Positions 52,902 to 61,536 of a stretch of DNA of 64,000 nucleotides are shown here, in pieces (the first letter of the stretch is position 1; each line of letters starts with the position of its first letter). The translations under genes and the position numbers were made by a program. This stretch comes from CAYTBN01 sp964542165. GTDB taxonomy: Bacteria > Myxococcota_A > UBA796 > UBA9615 > CAYRNR01. Below the pieces are notes generated by a model that was given only the letters and a program-made list of their open reading frames with translations, was not told the origin of the DNA and did not search any database. The DNA is taken from positions 1 through 64,000 of the forward strand of contig CAZITQ010000014.1 in assembly GCA_964542165.1 (NCBI GenBank), written 5' to 3'.

Positions 52902-53933
52902 ATGACCGAAAACAGCGCCGAGCGAGAGTTCTGGACCCCCGGCCCACGCGGCTCGGTGCGGTGCCACCTCTGCGCCCACCGCTGCCGGATCAAGCCCGGC
53001 AAGGCGGGGATCTGCAGGGTTCGCCACAACGACGGCGGCACCCTGCGCTCGTCGGTCCATGGGCGCCTGGTGTCCGCCAACGTGGATCCCATCGAGAAGA
53101 AGCCGCTGAGCCACTTCCACCCGGGCACGCTCAGCCTGTCGGTGGCCACGGTGGGCTGCAACATGAGGTGTTCGTTCTGTCAGAACGCCTCCATCAGCCA
53201 GTGGCACGGCGCCCCGGGGGCCCGGGTACCCGGGGATCGGTACGAACCCGAGGAGCTGGTGGAGCTGGCCGAGCGGACACGCTGCCGGTCGATCTCGTTC
53301 ACCTACACGGAGCCGACCCTGGGCCTGGAGTTCGCCCGGGAGGTGGCGCAGCGGTGCCGGGGGCGGGACATCGGGACCGTGTTCGTCACCAACGGCTTCA
53401 TGAGCCGCCGCAGCGCCGCCGCCGCCGCCGCCTTCCTCGACGCGGCCAACGTGGACCTCAAGGCCATGAGCGAGCGGACCTACCGCCGCGTCTCCCGGGC
53501 CCGCCTGGCACCGGTCCTTCGCACCATCGAGACCCTGGCCGCGGCCGGGGTCTGGGTCGAGGTGACCACCCTCGTGGTCCCGCGGATGAACGACGGCGAG
53601 GACGAGCTCCGGTCCATCGCCCGCTTCCTCGCGGGCGTCTCCCCCGATCTCCCCTGGCACATCTCCGCGTTCCACCCCACCTACCGGATGACCGACCGGG
53701 GGCGAACCCCCACCGCGGTCCTGCGCCGGGCCCACGAGATCGGCCGGGACGAGGGCCTGCACCACGTCTACGTCGGCAACGTCTGGGGCGACCGGGGCGA
53801 GAGCACGTTCTGCGCCTCGTGCGGGCATCTCCTGATCCACCGCTACGGGTATTCGCTGCTGAAGGTGGACCTGGATGGCGACCGGTGTCCCCGGTGTGCG
53901 ACGGCCCTCGCCGGGCGGGGGATCGGCGCCTAG
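52902..53933 (+). CDS. amrS: AmmeMemoRadiSam system radical SAM enzyme
   Basis: 343 aa. Radical SAM protein with the cluster motif CNMRCSFCQN (CxxxCxxC) near residues 87-96, an N-terminal CHLCAHRC...GICRVR segment, DPIEKKPLSHFHPG, and a C-terminal CASCG...CPRC pair, all typical of AmrS (formerly PflA-like). AmrS works with Memo-like and AMMECR1-like proteins in an unknown modification; neither partner gene is in this window. The stop codon shares CTAG with the stop of the convergent PrsW gene. Confidence 0.85.
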   Translation: MTENSAEREFWTPGPRGSVRCHLCAHRCRIKPGKAGICRVRHNDGGTLRSSVHGRLVSANVDPIEKKPLSHFHPGTLSLSVATVGCNMRCSFCQNASISQWHGAPGARVPGDRYEPEELVELAERTRCRSISFTYTEPTLGLEFAREVAQRCRGRDIGTVFVTNGFMSRRSAAAAAAFLDAANVDLKAMSERTYRRVSRARLAPVLRTIETLAAAGVWVEVTTLVVPRMNDGEDELRSIARFLAGVSPDLPWHISAFHPTYRMTDRGRTPTAVLRRAHEIGRDEGLHHVYVGNVWGDRGESTFCASCGHLLIHRYGYSLLKVDLDGDRCPRCATALAGRGIGA

Positions 53934-55171
53934 GCGACCGCGCGCCTCCTCCGGATCCGATCCCGGAGCTGATTGACGTCGGCGTCGTCGTCCGCGCTCC
54001 AGGTGGTCTCGAGGTCCCGGTGGTGGTGCCACTTGAGGAAGGCGAGCTCTATGAGGTCCTTCTCCAGGCTGCGGCGGCGCCACCAGGCGCCCGGCCCCTG
54101 TCGGAACATGCGCCCCACCGCGGCGGCGAACCGCTTCCGGGCCGGGACCAGGGAGAGCCGCAGCGGCTCGTCGACCACGTCGGGGCGCTCGTCGGCCAGG
54201 TAGGTCAGGATCAGCCGGTTCTCGTGGCGCCACGCGGCGATGACCACCGAGCCGAGGAGGAGGACGAAGGGGAGCTGGAGGATGGCCACCGCCAGCGGCA
54301 GCGCCACCGTGTAGGTCATCAGCTCCGAGCCCTCGACCCAGAAGAACCCGCAGAAGGTGTTCCAGGCGAAGTGGGCGAACATGCCCAGGCCCCAGAACAG
54401 GGGGACCAGCAACCAGCGGGCGAAGCCGGTCCGGAGCACCCGGACCAGGCCGAATCCGCAGCCGATGATGCCCGTGTAGGCGGCGTGGGTGCCGATGCCC
54501 CCCAGCGCCCCCCGGGCCCAGGCCAGCTTGACCATCTCGGCTCCGCCGCCGCTGTACCCCGCGTCGAAGTAGTAGATGACGTTCTCGACGGTGGCGAAGC
54601 CCAGTCCCACCAGGGCCCCGTAGAGGATGCCGTCGAGGACGCCGTCGAACTCCTCGCGGAACAGCAGGAAGATGAACAGGACCGCCGCGCCCTTGGAGAG
54701 CTCCTCGATGAAGGGCGCCGAGAACGATGCCGTCAGCGCCTGGGCCACCAGGGTGTCGCCCACCACCTCGGCGGTGACCACCGCAAACGAGTCGTTGACG
54801 AACATGGACACCAGAGTCGCGACCACCGCGCCCCACAGCACCGCCATCCCGATGAGGTAGGGGGGTTCCTTCTCGTTGCGGTCCAGCCAGAGCACCAGGA
54901 GCCCGTAGGGGATGGCGGTCAGCAACGCCAGCAGGTTGGCCGCGGCGAAGATGTGCGGCGCGGTCAGGAAGTAGGCGCCACCGAGAAGTCCGGTGCACAG
55001 CATGCACAGGACCATGAACAGTCCCAGGCCCGTGCCCACGAGGATGCGTGCGACCAGGTTCTTGCGGCGCCGGCGGCCCCAGTACACCTGGGGCTGCGCC
55101 TGGGGTCGTGGCACTCCGCCCCGCGGCGGGCCTCCTGGGGGGTAGGACCGGGGCGGCGGGGGAGAATCCAT
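53930..55171 (-). CDS. PrsW family intramembrane metalloprotease
   Basis: 413 aa. Pro/Gly-rich cytoplasmic N-terminus, then about nine membrane helices. Seen: FIEELSKG with the EExxK motif (156-160), ATVENVIYY (Glu197, Asn198), GTHAAYTG (His near 229) and AHFAWN (His near 269), the conserved PrsW residues within the CPBP/PrsW/APH-1 superfamily. PrsW enzymes cut membrane proteins such as anti-sigma factors; the substrate here is unknown. The ATG follows AAGGGACACCC. Divergent from the MarR gene. Confidence 0.85.
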   Translation of the reverse strand: MDSPPPPRSYPPGGPPRGGVPRPQAQPQVYWGRRRRKNLVARILVGTGLGLFMVLCMLCTGLLGGAYFLTAPHIFAAANLLALLTAIPYGLLVLWLDRNEKEPPYLIGMAVLWGAVVATLVSMFVNDSFAVVTAEVVGDTLVAQALTASFSAPFIEELSKGAAVLFIFLLFREEFDGVLDGILYGALVGLGFATVENVIYYFDAGYSGGGAEMVKLAWARGALGGIGTHAAYTGIIGCGFGLVRVLRTGFARWLLVPLFWGLGMFAHFAWNTFCGFFWVEGSELMTYTVALPLAVAILQLPFVLLLGSVVIAAWRHENRLILTYLADERPDVVDEPLRLSLVPARKRFAAAVGRMFRQGPGAWWRRRSLEKDLIELAFLKWHHHRDLETTWSADDDADVNQLRDRIRRRRAVA

Positions 55172-55255
55172 GGGTGTCCCTTTCGACGGCTACCGCCCGG
55201 GCCATCACCCGGCCCGGCGGGCCCGGGGATAGATTCACAAGCCCCGTGCGAGTGC

Positions 55256-55264
55256 TGGTAGGAT
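55256..55264 (+). promoter_or_regulatory. Extended -10 candidate for a leaderless marR-type mRNA
   Basis: TGG TAGGAT (55256-55264) ends 8 bases before the GTG at 55273; TTCACA (55234-55239) is a good -35 match with a long 19-base spacer. No Shine-Dalgarno sequence precedes the GTG. Confidence 0.4.
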
Positions 55265-55272
55265 GCGTGGCC

Positions 55273-55713
55273 GTGGCTGACGACGACCGACACCAGCGTC
55301 TGCTGCTGGCGCTGCTCCGGGCCGATCACGAGGTGATCAAGGCCTGCAATCGCGTCTACCGCCGCTTCGGCGTCACCTACCACCAGTTCCAGATCCTGCG
55401 CATCCTCCAGGATGCCGACCAGCCAGTGTCCCAGGGTACCATCGGCGAGCACCTGCTGGTCTCCCGGGCCAACCTCTCGGGGTTGGTGGATCGTATGGGC
55501 AAGGCGGGACTGCTGCGTCGCCGCACGTCGCGCAAGGACCGCCGGGTGGTGAGGGTCGACCTGACCGATCGGGGGAGAGAGGTCCTCGCGGTCCTCGAAC
55601 CCGTCCGCGACTCGGTGGAGTCGATCCTGTTCGCCGAGCTGGACGACGGGGACACCGAGCGCCTGGTGGACCTGCTCGACGGCGTCTCGCGGAGGGCCGA
55701 AGAGCTTGGTTGA
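55273..55713 (+). CDS. MarR family transcriptional regulator
   Basis: 146 aa, typical MarR length. Winged helix-turn-helix: FGVTYHQFQILRIL, then QGTIGEHLLVSRANLSGLVDRM (recognition helix), and the wing TSRKDRRVVRVDLTDRGREVL. It probably acts as a dimeric repressor relieved by a small ligand. The start is uncertain among GTG 55246, 55267 and 55273; the last is chosen for its position after a -10-like hexamer. The next gene starts within its last codons, so it likely regulates or is co-expressed with that exported protein. Confidence 0.82.
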   Translation: MADDDRHQRLLLALLRADHEVIKACNRVYRRFGVTYHQFQILRILQDADQPVSQGTIGEHLLVSRANLSGLVDRMGKAGLLRRRTSRKDRRVVRVDLTDRGREVLAVLEPVRDSVESILFAELDDGDTERLVDLLDGVSRRAEELG

Positions 55714-57769
55714 GCGCCGGTCCCCCCGGCGCGTCCGCGCGGCGGCCGCCCGCTCGCTCGCGCTCGCCCTCGTCCTGGGATGCACGACCGCTTCCGCCGA
55801 ACCTGCGACCACCCTCGCTGCCGCCCTCCGGGCGCCCGGGCCCGTGCTGGTGATCGACGTGGGCACCGATCGGCCCCACGCCCTGCTCGCCGACAAGATG
55901 GCCGACGATCTTCGCGCGCTGCGGGGGGACCGCCCGGTGCGCGCTGCGGCCGCCGAGCGGGACCGACTGCACGCCGCGGGGGCGAACCTCGTCGTCCTGG
56001 CCAGTGACCACGGCGATCCCTGGATCACCGCCCTCGCGGGGGGGCTGGACCTGCGGATCTCCGGAGACGGGCTCTCCTTCGCCGGGACCCACCTGGCGGG
56101 TGAGGATGCCTCGGCGGCGGTGCTCCTGCCCCGCGACGGCGAAACCGACCGGTGGGTCCTCCTGCTGGTGGGCACGGGGCCCGCGGCTTTGCGGCGGCTG
56201 GACGGCGCCATCCGCAGCGACATCGCCGCACCGGTGCTGGCGCTCGACGACGAGGGGGAGCGGCTGGCGGAGCTGACCCGACGCGACGGTCGCTGGACGG
56301 TGCCCCCAGGGCATCCCTACCGGGCCGAAGAGGTGGTCGAGCAGTTCGAGAGCTGGCGCCGGCGATCGCGGGCGCGGGTCAGCCGCTGGGACCTGACCGT
56401 CACCCCCGACCCGGACTCCCGGCTCCTCGAGGTGGAGGCCCGCGTGAGCGTGGACCGGCGTCGACGGGGAGGGGCCGAGCTGTGGTTCCAGCTCAACCCC
56501 CGGGCCGAGCTCGGGGGGTGCCGGGAGGACGGGCGTTGCCTCGTACACGACGCGCGGGACGGCCGGTTGCTGGTGCGCTGGGTGGCCGGGGAACCGGGGG
56601 AGGCCGAGACCCTGAGCTACCGCCTTCCGCTGGAGGGACGGATCGGCGCGTGGTACCTGGGTCCCGAGCGCGGCTACGTCCTCCCCGAGGCCAACTGGGT
56701 GCCGAGGATCCGGGGCGGCCCCGACGAGCCCCACCGCGCCACGGCTCCTCACCAGATCCATTTGAACCTGCGCGCCCATCAGGTCCACGTGGGCGCGGAT
56801 GCGCGGGGGCATCGAAGGGTCGATCAGGCCGCAGCACCTCATCTGGTCTGGGGAGAGTACCGAGAGGAAGAGGCGGCCGCCGGCGCGCTCTACCTGGCTC
56901 CCGGCGCTCCGCCCGAGGTGGTGGAACGCGGCCGTGAGCTGATGTCGGTGTTCGACGGGGACCTTCCGGGCAGCGAGTCCCCCCTCCATTCCCTGGTGGC
57001 CGCCGATCGGCCGGTGCCCTGGTTCGGGGACGGGCTGTTGCTGGTGACGCCCGAGCTGCTGGATCCCAGGCCGGTGGACGGGGTGGACCGCTGGCTGCTG
57101 GCCCGCGTCAGGGCCGAGGCTGCGGTTCGCGACGCGCCGCCGACCGGGCGTGCCGTACGCGTCGAAGGGCGGGTCGAGCCAGACGCCCCCAACACGACGG
57201 TTCGGCTGTGGCGGCTTCGTGGATCCTGGTGGCAACTGGAGGACGAGGGCCCCCTGGGGACGGCTGGCGAGTTCACCCTGGTGGCGAGGGGGACGGCGTC
57301 CCGGATGGTGACGGCCGATGCCCCGGGCCAGCTTCCGGCGGCGGTTCGGCTGGCAATCGCCGGGTCCGCGGAACCCCTGGAGCTGGAGCTCGAGCCGGTG
57401 ATCGGCGGATCCATGGTCTGTTTCCGCTGCGGACCCGACCAGCAGCCCGAGCGATTCCCGCTCCGCGCCCTGGAGGCGGGACGGCTGGGGGTCACCCTGG
57501 CGCTGGGGGACCTGCACCGGGAGTACGGGAGCTTCCCCTACGCGTTCGAGCTGTCGGGGGACAGCGGGAGGACCGCGCTGGTCCTCGACCCGCGTCGGCC
57601 ACCGGAGCAGTTCCCCTCCTTCCTGTCCCCCGAGGAATTCCACAGCGAGATCGTGGAGTTCCAGCTCCCCGCGGGGGGCGTCCGCACCTGGGTCGAGGCG
57701 TCGGGGACTTTGCTCCTGCGGGAGGGATGGATCGAGGGCGCGGAGGCGGTCAGTCCCCCCCCTCGGTGA
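55706..57769 (+). CDS. Exported protein with M1-peptidase-like N-terminal domain, no HEXXH
   Basis: 687 aa. Signal peptide (LALALVLGCTTASAEP; GC suggests a possible lipoprotein). Residues about 220-340 resemble the beta-sandwich of M1 aminopeptidases (SRWDLTVTPDPDSRLLEVEA, then RGYVLPEANWVPRI). The zinc-binding HEXXH expected afterwards is absent, so peptidase activity is not supported. The C-terminal 250 residues are beta-rich and unassigned. The TTG start at 55706 overlaps the MarR gene; an alternative start further in would lose the signal peptide. Its 3' end overlaps the convergent PilZ gene by 20 bases. Confidence 0.55.
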   Translation: MVERRSPRRVRAAAARSLALALVLGCTTASAEPATTLAAALRAPGPVLVIDVGTDRPHALLADKMADDLRALRGDRPVRAAAAERDRLHAAGANLVVLASDHGDPWITALAGGLDLRISGDGLSFAGTHLAGEDASAAVLLPRDGETDRWVLLLVGTGPAALRRLDGAIRSDIAAPVLALDDEGERLAELTRRDGRWTVPPGHPYRAEEVVEQFESWRRRSRARVSRWDLTVTPDPDSRLLEVEARVSVDRRRRGGAELWFQLNPRAELGGCREDGRCLVHDARDGRLLVRWVAGEPGEAETLSYRLPLEGRIGAWYLGPERGYVLPEANWVPRIRGGPDEPHRATAPHQIHLNLRAHQVHVGADARGHRRVDQAAAPHLVWGEYREEEAAAGALYLAPGAPPEVVERGRELMSVFDGDLPGSESPLHSLVAADRPVPWFGDGLLLVTPELLDPRPVDGVDRWLLARVRAEAAVRDAPPTGRAVRVEGRVEPDAPNTTVRLWRLRGSWWQLEDEGPLGTAGEFTLVARGTASRMVTADAPGQLPAAVRLAIAGSAEPLELELEPVIGGSMVCFRCGPDQQPERFPLRALEAGRLGVTLALGDLHREYGSFPYAFELSGDSGRTALVLDPRRPPEQFPSFLSPEEFHSEIVEFQLPAGGVRTWVEASGTLLLREGWIEGAEAVSPPPR

Positions 57770-58478
57770 GCTGGACCACGAAGGCGGCGTAGAGCTCGCC
57801 GTCGCCGTGGTTCACGAAGCGGACGATCTCCAGGCCGAATCCGTGCCGCTCGCGGGGCGAGAGCCCCTCGGGATGCCAGCGCACGATGCCCTCGAAGCGC
57901 ACGCTCAGGGTCTCCCCTTCGCGGGTCGGGATCGGAAACTGCAGGTGGACCGTCTCCCCGACGTCCACCTCCACCAGGGTCGAGACGAACATACCCGTGG
58001 CGCTGAAGTTGGACGCGTGGCCCCCGTGGGTCTGCCCCTCGACCACGAACTGCACCGGCATGTCGGCCAGGATCCGCTCCGGCGTCCGGGGACGGGGGGG
58101 GAGGCGGGGGAGCTCCTCGATGGTGTCGTCGATGGAGTCCAGGGAGAACTCCACCGAGTCCTCCGCCGCCGGGGCACGGCGCACGTCGATGGCGAACCGT
58201 ATGTGCGCGCAAGGGTGCCCTCGCCACAGGCCGCCTTCGGGGTCGATCCGGGTCACCTTGCCGCGGATCGCCACGTGGTGCCCGTCGTCGGGCCGCTTGA
58301 AGTAGACGAAGACCTCCCGGTCACCCTCGAAGGGTTCCTCGAGAGTGACCACGGCGTCCTGGGCGTCGAGGCGTGTGATCAGACCGTCCTGGACCTGGGT
58401 CGCGGTGTCCAGGCGCGCGGGGATCAGGCAGGGCCGTCCGCCCGAGGTGGTGTGCTCCGCTGGTCGTTTCGGTGGCAC
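57750..58478 (-). CDS. Tandem PilZ-domain protein
   Basis: 242 aa. Two PilZ-like beta-barrels: the first about 15-110 (IRGKVTRIDPEGG, AHIRFAIDV), the second about 125-240 (RTPERILADMPVQFVVEG, NFSATGMFVSTL, FEGIVRWHPEGLSPRERHGFGLEIV). PilZ domains bind cyclic di-GMP through an RxxxR and a D/NxSxxG; the second barrel has NFSATGMF, close to the latter, but RxxxR is not clear, so c-di-GMP binding is uncertain. GTG 58478 follows GGGGGAACGACC. Confidence 0.65.
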   Translation of the reverse strand: MPPKRPAEHTTSGGRPCLIPARLDTATQVQDGLITRLDAQDAVVTLEEPFEGDREVFVYFKRPDDGHHVAIRGKVTRIDPEGGLWRGHPCAHIRFAIDVRRAPAAEDSVEFSLDSIDDTIEELPRLPPRPRTPERILADMPVQFVVEGQTHGGHASNFSATGMFVSTLVEVDVGETVHLQFPIPTREGETLSVRFEGIVRWHPEGLSPRERHGFGLEIVRFVNHGDGELYAAFVVQLTEGGD

Positions 58479-58719
58479 GGTCGTTCCCCCGTTGCCTGTC
58501 CGCCCGAGGTTCCCCGCGTGGGTCACGTGGTGGCGAGAACTTCTGGCAGCCTACCCTACACACTGGAAGTTCACTTCGTCGAGGGGGCAAGTGCGAGACC
58601 GGAATCCGGACCTGGGGTCCGGGATCCGGCCTCGGAGAGGGCTTGCCACCGACCCACGGGCCACGGCTAGAGCTGGCACGGTTGCTGCTGAACAGCTCGA
58701 CGAGGGAGGTCGATTCGAG
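58479..58719. other. Intergenic region of 241 bases between the PilZ and radC genes
   Basis: No gene is supported. Short repeats of GGATCCGG/GAATCCGG occur near 58600-58630 but form no convincing terminator. Earlier in-frame starts for RadC could extend into the last part of it. Confidence 0.5.
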
Positions 58720-59397
58720 GTGGAGATCGCGCGCACGGACGTCCCATCCCCGAGGGTTCGCGAACGGCTCGCCGCCTGTCAGCCGTCGGACCTGGCGGAC
58801 GTGGAGCTACTGGCGCTGATCCTCGACACCGGGACCGCGCGGTGTGGCGTCGCGCGGGTCGCCGAGGAGCTTCTCCGGCGCTTCGAGGATCTGCGCGGCC
58901 TGTCCCGGGCCTCTCTGCCGGAGCTGCAGCGCTCCCCCGGCATCGGCCCGGCGAAGGCCAGCCGGCTCCAGGCGGCACTGGAGCTGGGGAGGCGCAGTGT
59001 CGTTCGCCCCATCCCACCGGGGCGGTCGATCCGGACCAGCCGCCAGGTGTTCGACGCGTACCGGTCCCGGCTGGGGCACCTGGATCGGGAGCACATGCTG
59101 GCCCTGCTGCTGGACACCAAGCACCGGGTGCTCAAGGAGGTGTGCATCTCGGTGGGCTGCCTGGACAGCACCCTGGTCCATCCGCGGGAGGTGTTCCGAC
59201 CGGCGGTGGCCGAGTCGGCTGCGGCGGTGATCCTGGTCCACAACCACCCCTCCGGCGATCCGACACCGTCGGCCGAGGACCTGGCCGTGACCCGCCGCCT
59301 GTCCGCCACCGCCGATCTGCTGGGCATCGATCTCCTGGACCACGTGATCGTGGCCCGACAGGGCTGTGAGAGCCTGAGGGATCGGGGCGAGATGTGA
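58720..59397 (+). CDS. radC: RadC family JAMM/MPN domain protein
   Basis: 225 aa, normal length. The N-terminal helix-hairpin-helix region (LSRASLPELQRSPGIGPAKASRLQAAL) precedes the RadC JAMM metal motif VHNHPSGDPTPSAED. RadC was named for DNA repair but its biochemical role is unresolved; the JAMM fold suggests a metal-dependent hydrolase. GTG 58720 is chosen since GGGAGG lies upstream and the family usually begins near this point. Confidence 0.88.
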   Translation: MEIARTDVPSPRVRERLAACQPSDLADVELLALILDTGTARCGVARVAEELLRRFEDLRGLSRASLPELQRSPGIGPAKASRLQAALELGRRSVVRPIPPGRSIRTSRQVFDAYRSRLGHLDREHMLALLLDTKHRVLKEVCISVGCLDSTLVHPREVFRPAVAESAAAVILVHNHPSGDPTPSAEDLAVTRRLSATADLLGIDLLDHVIVARQGCESLRDRGEM

Positions 59398-59494
59398 GGT
59401 GCGCGAGAACTCCGGGGATAGGTGGACCCAGGATCGGTCCTGTCGTTAGATTTCCGCGTGTTTCGACTCGCGTCCCCCACTGACCGCCGTTCGT

Positions 59495-59503
59495 TGCTAT
59501 TCT
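59495..59503 (+). promoter_or_regulatory. Extended -10 promoter candidate for a leaderless lgt mRNA
   Basis: TGC TATTCT (59495-59503), followed after 7 bases by the GTG start of lgt at 59511. No ribosome-binding site lies between them. Confidence 0.45.
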
Positions 59504-59510
59504 CCCGGCC

Positions 59511-60470
59511 GTGAATCCCGTCCTGTTCCATGTACCGATCCTCGACGTGCCCTACCACGCGTACGGGTTCTTCCTCGCCGTGGCCTTCCTGACGGGCATG
59601 GCGCTGGCGGTTCGCGAGGGCAAGCGCCAGGGATTGCCGGCCAACGGCATCGTGCAGCTGGCCTTCCTGTGCATCGTCACCTCCCTGATCGGCTCGCGGT
59701 TGTTGCACCTGGTGATGGTGGAGCGGGAGGCGTTCTTCACCGATCCGGCGATGTTCTTTCGCTTCACCCGGGGCGGGTACGCCTTCTACGGGGGTTTTCT
59801 GGCCGCGATGGTCGCCATGTGGGTCTACGCCCGCGTCCGGGGCTGGCACATCCGCCAGGTGATGGACGTCTATGCCCCCGGGGTGGTGTTCGGGCTGATG
59901 TTCGGCCGCACCGGCTGCCTGCTCGCGGGGTGCTGCCACGGGCGGCCCATCGAGGATCCCCTCCCGGGGTGGCTGAGCGGGGTCTTGCCGCTACGGTGGC
60001 CCGAGTGGTTCTCGCTGACCTTCCCTTCCGACGCCCATGGACTCGGGAGCCTCAAGGACATCCCCCTGGTACCCACCCAGCCGCTGTCGGGGCTGGCCTG
60101 CCTCGGCATCTTCTTGGTGATCGTGCTCCTCGTGGGCCGGCGCAAGCTGTACCACGGTCAGATCTTCGTGTGGATGTGCATCCTGTACGCCATCGCCCGG
60201 TCCAGCGTGGAGCTGCTGCGCGGCGACGAGCGGGGGTTGTACTTCGACGAGGCCCTGTCCACCTCCCAGCTGGTCAGCGTTCCGGTGATCCTGCTGGGGA
60301 TCGGGATGCTGATCTGGGCCCGCCTGCGCCTGCGCAGCGGCGCCCTGTCCCCCCTGCCGGAGGACTGGCGAGCCCGGTCACGTCAGGCGAGCGGGCTCGC
60401 CCGTACCCCCGACGCTGCCCCCTCGCGGCCGGCGCCGCGCAAGAAGCGCAAGAAGAAGAAGAAGCGGTAG
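59511..60470 (+). CDS. lgt: Phosphatidylglycerol--prolipoprotein diacylglyceryl transferase
   Basis: 319 aa integral membrane enzyme. It attaches diacylglycerol to the lipobox Cys of prolipoproteins, of which this window encodes several. Seen: YHAYGFFLAVAF at the first helix, RGGYAFYGGFLA (Tyr where E. coli has the His of FHGG), and the Lgt signature GRTGCLLAGCCHGRP, then PTQPLSG and YAIARSSVELLRGDERG. The C-terminus carries an unusual basic extension ending RKKRKKKKKR. GTG 59511 begins the first helix. Confidence 0.92.
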   Translation: MNPVLFHVPILDVPYHAYGFFLAVAFLTGMALAVREGKRQGLPANGIVQLAFLCIVTSLIGSRLLHLVMVEREAFFTDPAMFFRFTRGGYAFYGGFLAAMVAMWVYARVRGWHIRQVMDVYAPGVVFGLMFGRTGCLLAGCCHGRPIEDPLPGWLSGVLPLRWPEWFSLTFPSDAHGLGSLKDIPLVPTQPLSGLACLGIFLVIVLLVGRRKLYHGQIFVWMCILYAIARSSVELLRGDERGLYFDEALSTSQLVSVPVILLGIGMLIWARLRLRSGALSPLPEDWRARSRQASGLARTPDAAPSRPAPRKKRKKKKKR

Positions 60471-60477
60471 TCGCCGA

Positions 60478-61536
60478 CTACTCCTCGACGCCCAGAACCC
60501 GACGCAGCCAGTCCGCCACGAACGGGTAGACGTCGTCCCGGGCATGGTCCCCGTTGCACAGGTCCACGTGTCCGAAGTCCACCGAGTCCCCCTGGTCGAT
60601 CCCGAACACGCGCCAGGTCTTGTCCTCCGACGCGAGGCGGTCGAAGAAGGTCACGGTGCGCTCCGGTGGGGAGAGGTGGTCCGCCCGGCCCGCCACCACC
60701 AGGAAGGGCAGGTGGATCCGGCTGGCGGCCTCCATGTAGTCCGCGGTTCCGTCCGCGGACACGAAGGATCCCGCCGCGATGGACGCGGCGAACTGACGGC
60801 GCACGCCGTCCTGGATCGGCGAGACGCCGATGCGCATCATGTCCGCCAGCTCCCCACGACCCATGTTGCGGGGTTCGTACACCACACGGTCCAGATCGAA
60901 GGGGATCGCCCCGCCCCACTGGGCGTAGAAGGCCGCCAAACCCCGGGCTGGCAGCGCCCCGGTGAGCAGGCGCAGCAGGCGGCCGATCAGGCCGGTCAAC
61001 CGGTCCGTCCCCCGCCAGTCCACCGGAGAGCCGACGGTGGCCGCGGCGGCCAGGGGCGGGTCGTCGACCCGGGCCAGGTAGGCCACCAGGACCAGACCGC
61101 CCATGCTGTGTCCGATCCAGACGACCTGCTCGGCGCCGGTGGCCGCCCGGACCGCGTCGATGGCTGCAGGGACGTCATGCTGGGCGTAGGTATCCACCGA
61201 GGTCTCCGGTACCGCCGCTGGGGAGGCGCCGTGTCCGCGCAGGTCGACCAGGTAGGTGTCGAATCCCTCGGTGGCCAGGTACAGCCCCAGGTCCCGGTCG
61301 GGTCCCAGGGCCCATGTATGGCGATTCGAGGCGATCCCGTGGCAGACCAGCACCGGCACCGGGGAGCGGGGTTCACCCCGGGGCGCGTAGCGGTGTAGCG
61401 CCACGCCGGACCCGTCGGCGGTGTCCACCCGCAGGACCTCGTCCGGCTCGAGGGGGGTGACGGTGTGCAGGTCGTGGAGGTGGCCGCACCCCGCGGTCAG
61501 CGCGCCCAGGAACCCCAGGAGGACGAGGCGTCTCAC
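60478..61536 (-). CDS. Alpha/beta hydrolase lipoprotein
   Basis: 352 aa. Lipobox LTAGC (Cys17). Alpha/beta-hydrolase fold with oxyanion region VCHGIASNRHTW, nucleophile motif GHSMGG, acid in VVAGRADHLSPPERT and catalytic His in DFGHVDL. Complete triad. The substrate is unknown; the C-terminal FGHVDL...VYPFVADWLRR matches its neighbour, showing that the two are paralogues. GTG 61536 follows GGGAGGTCGCC and overlaps the stop of the upstream paralogue (GTGA). Convergent with lgt, 7 bases apart. Confidence 0.8.
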   Translation of the reverse strand: MRRLVLLGFLGALTAGCGHLHDLHTVTPLEPDEVLRVDTADGSGVALHRYAPRGEPRSPVPVLVCHGIASNRHTWALGPDRDLGLYLATEGFDTYLVDLRGHGASPAAVPETSVDTYAQHDVPAAIDAVRAATGAEQVVWIGHSMGGLVLVAYLARVDDPPLAAAATVGSPVDWRGTDRLTGLIGRLLRLLTGALPARGLAAFYAQWGGAIPFDLDRVVYEPRNMGRGELADMMRIGVSPIQDGVRRQFAASIAAGSFVSADGTADYMEAASRIHLPFLVVAGRADHLSPPERTVTFFDRLASEDKTWRVFGIDQGDSVDFGHVDLCNGDHARDDVYPFVADWLRRVLGVEE

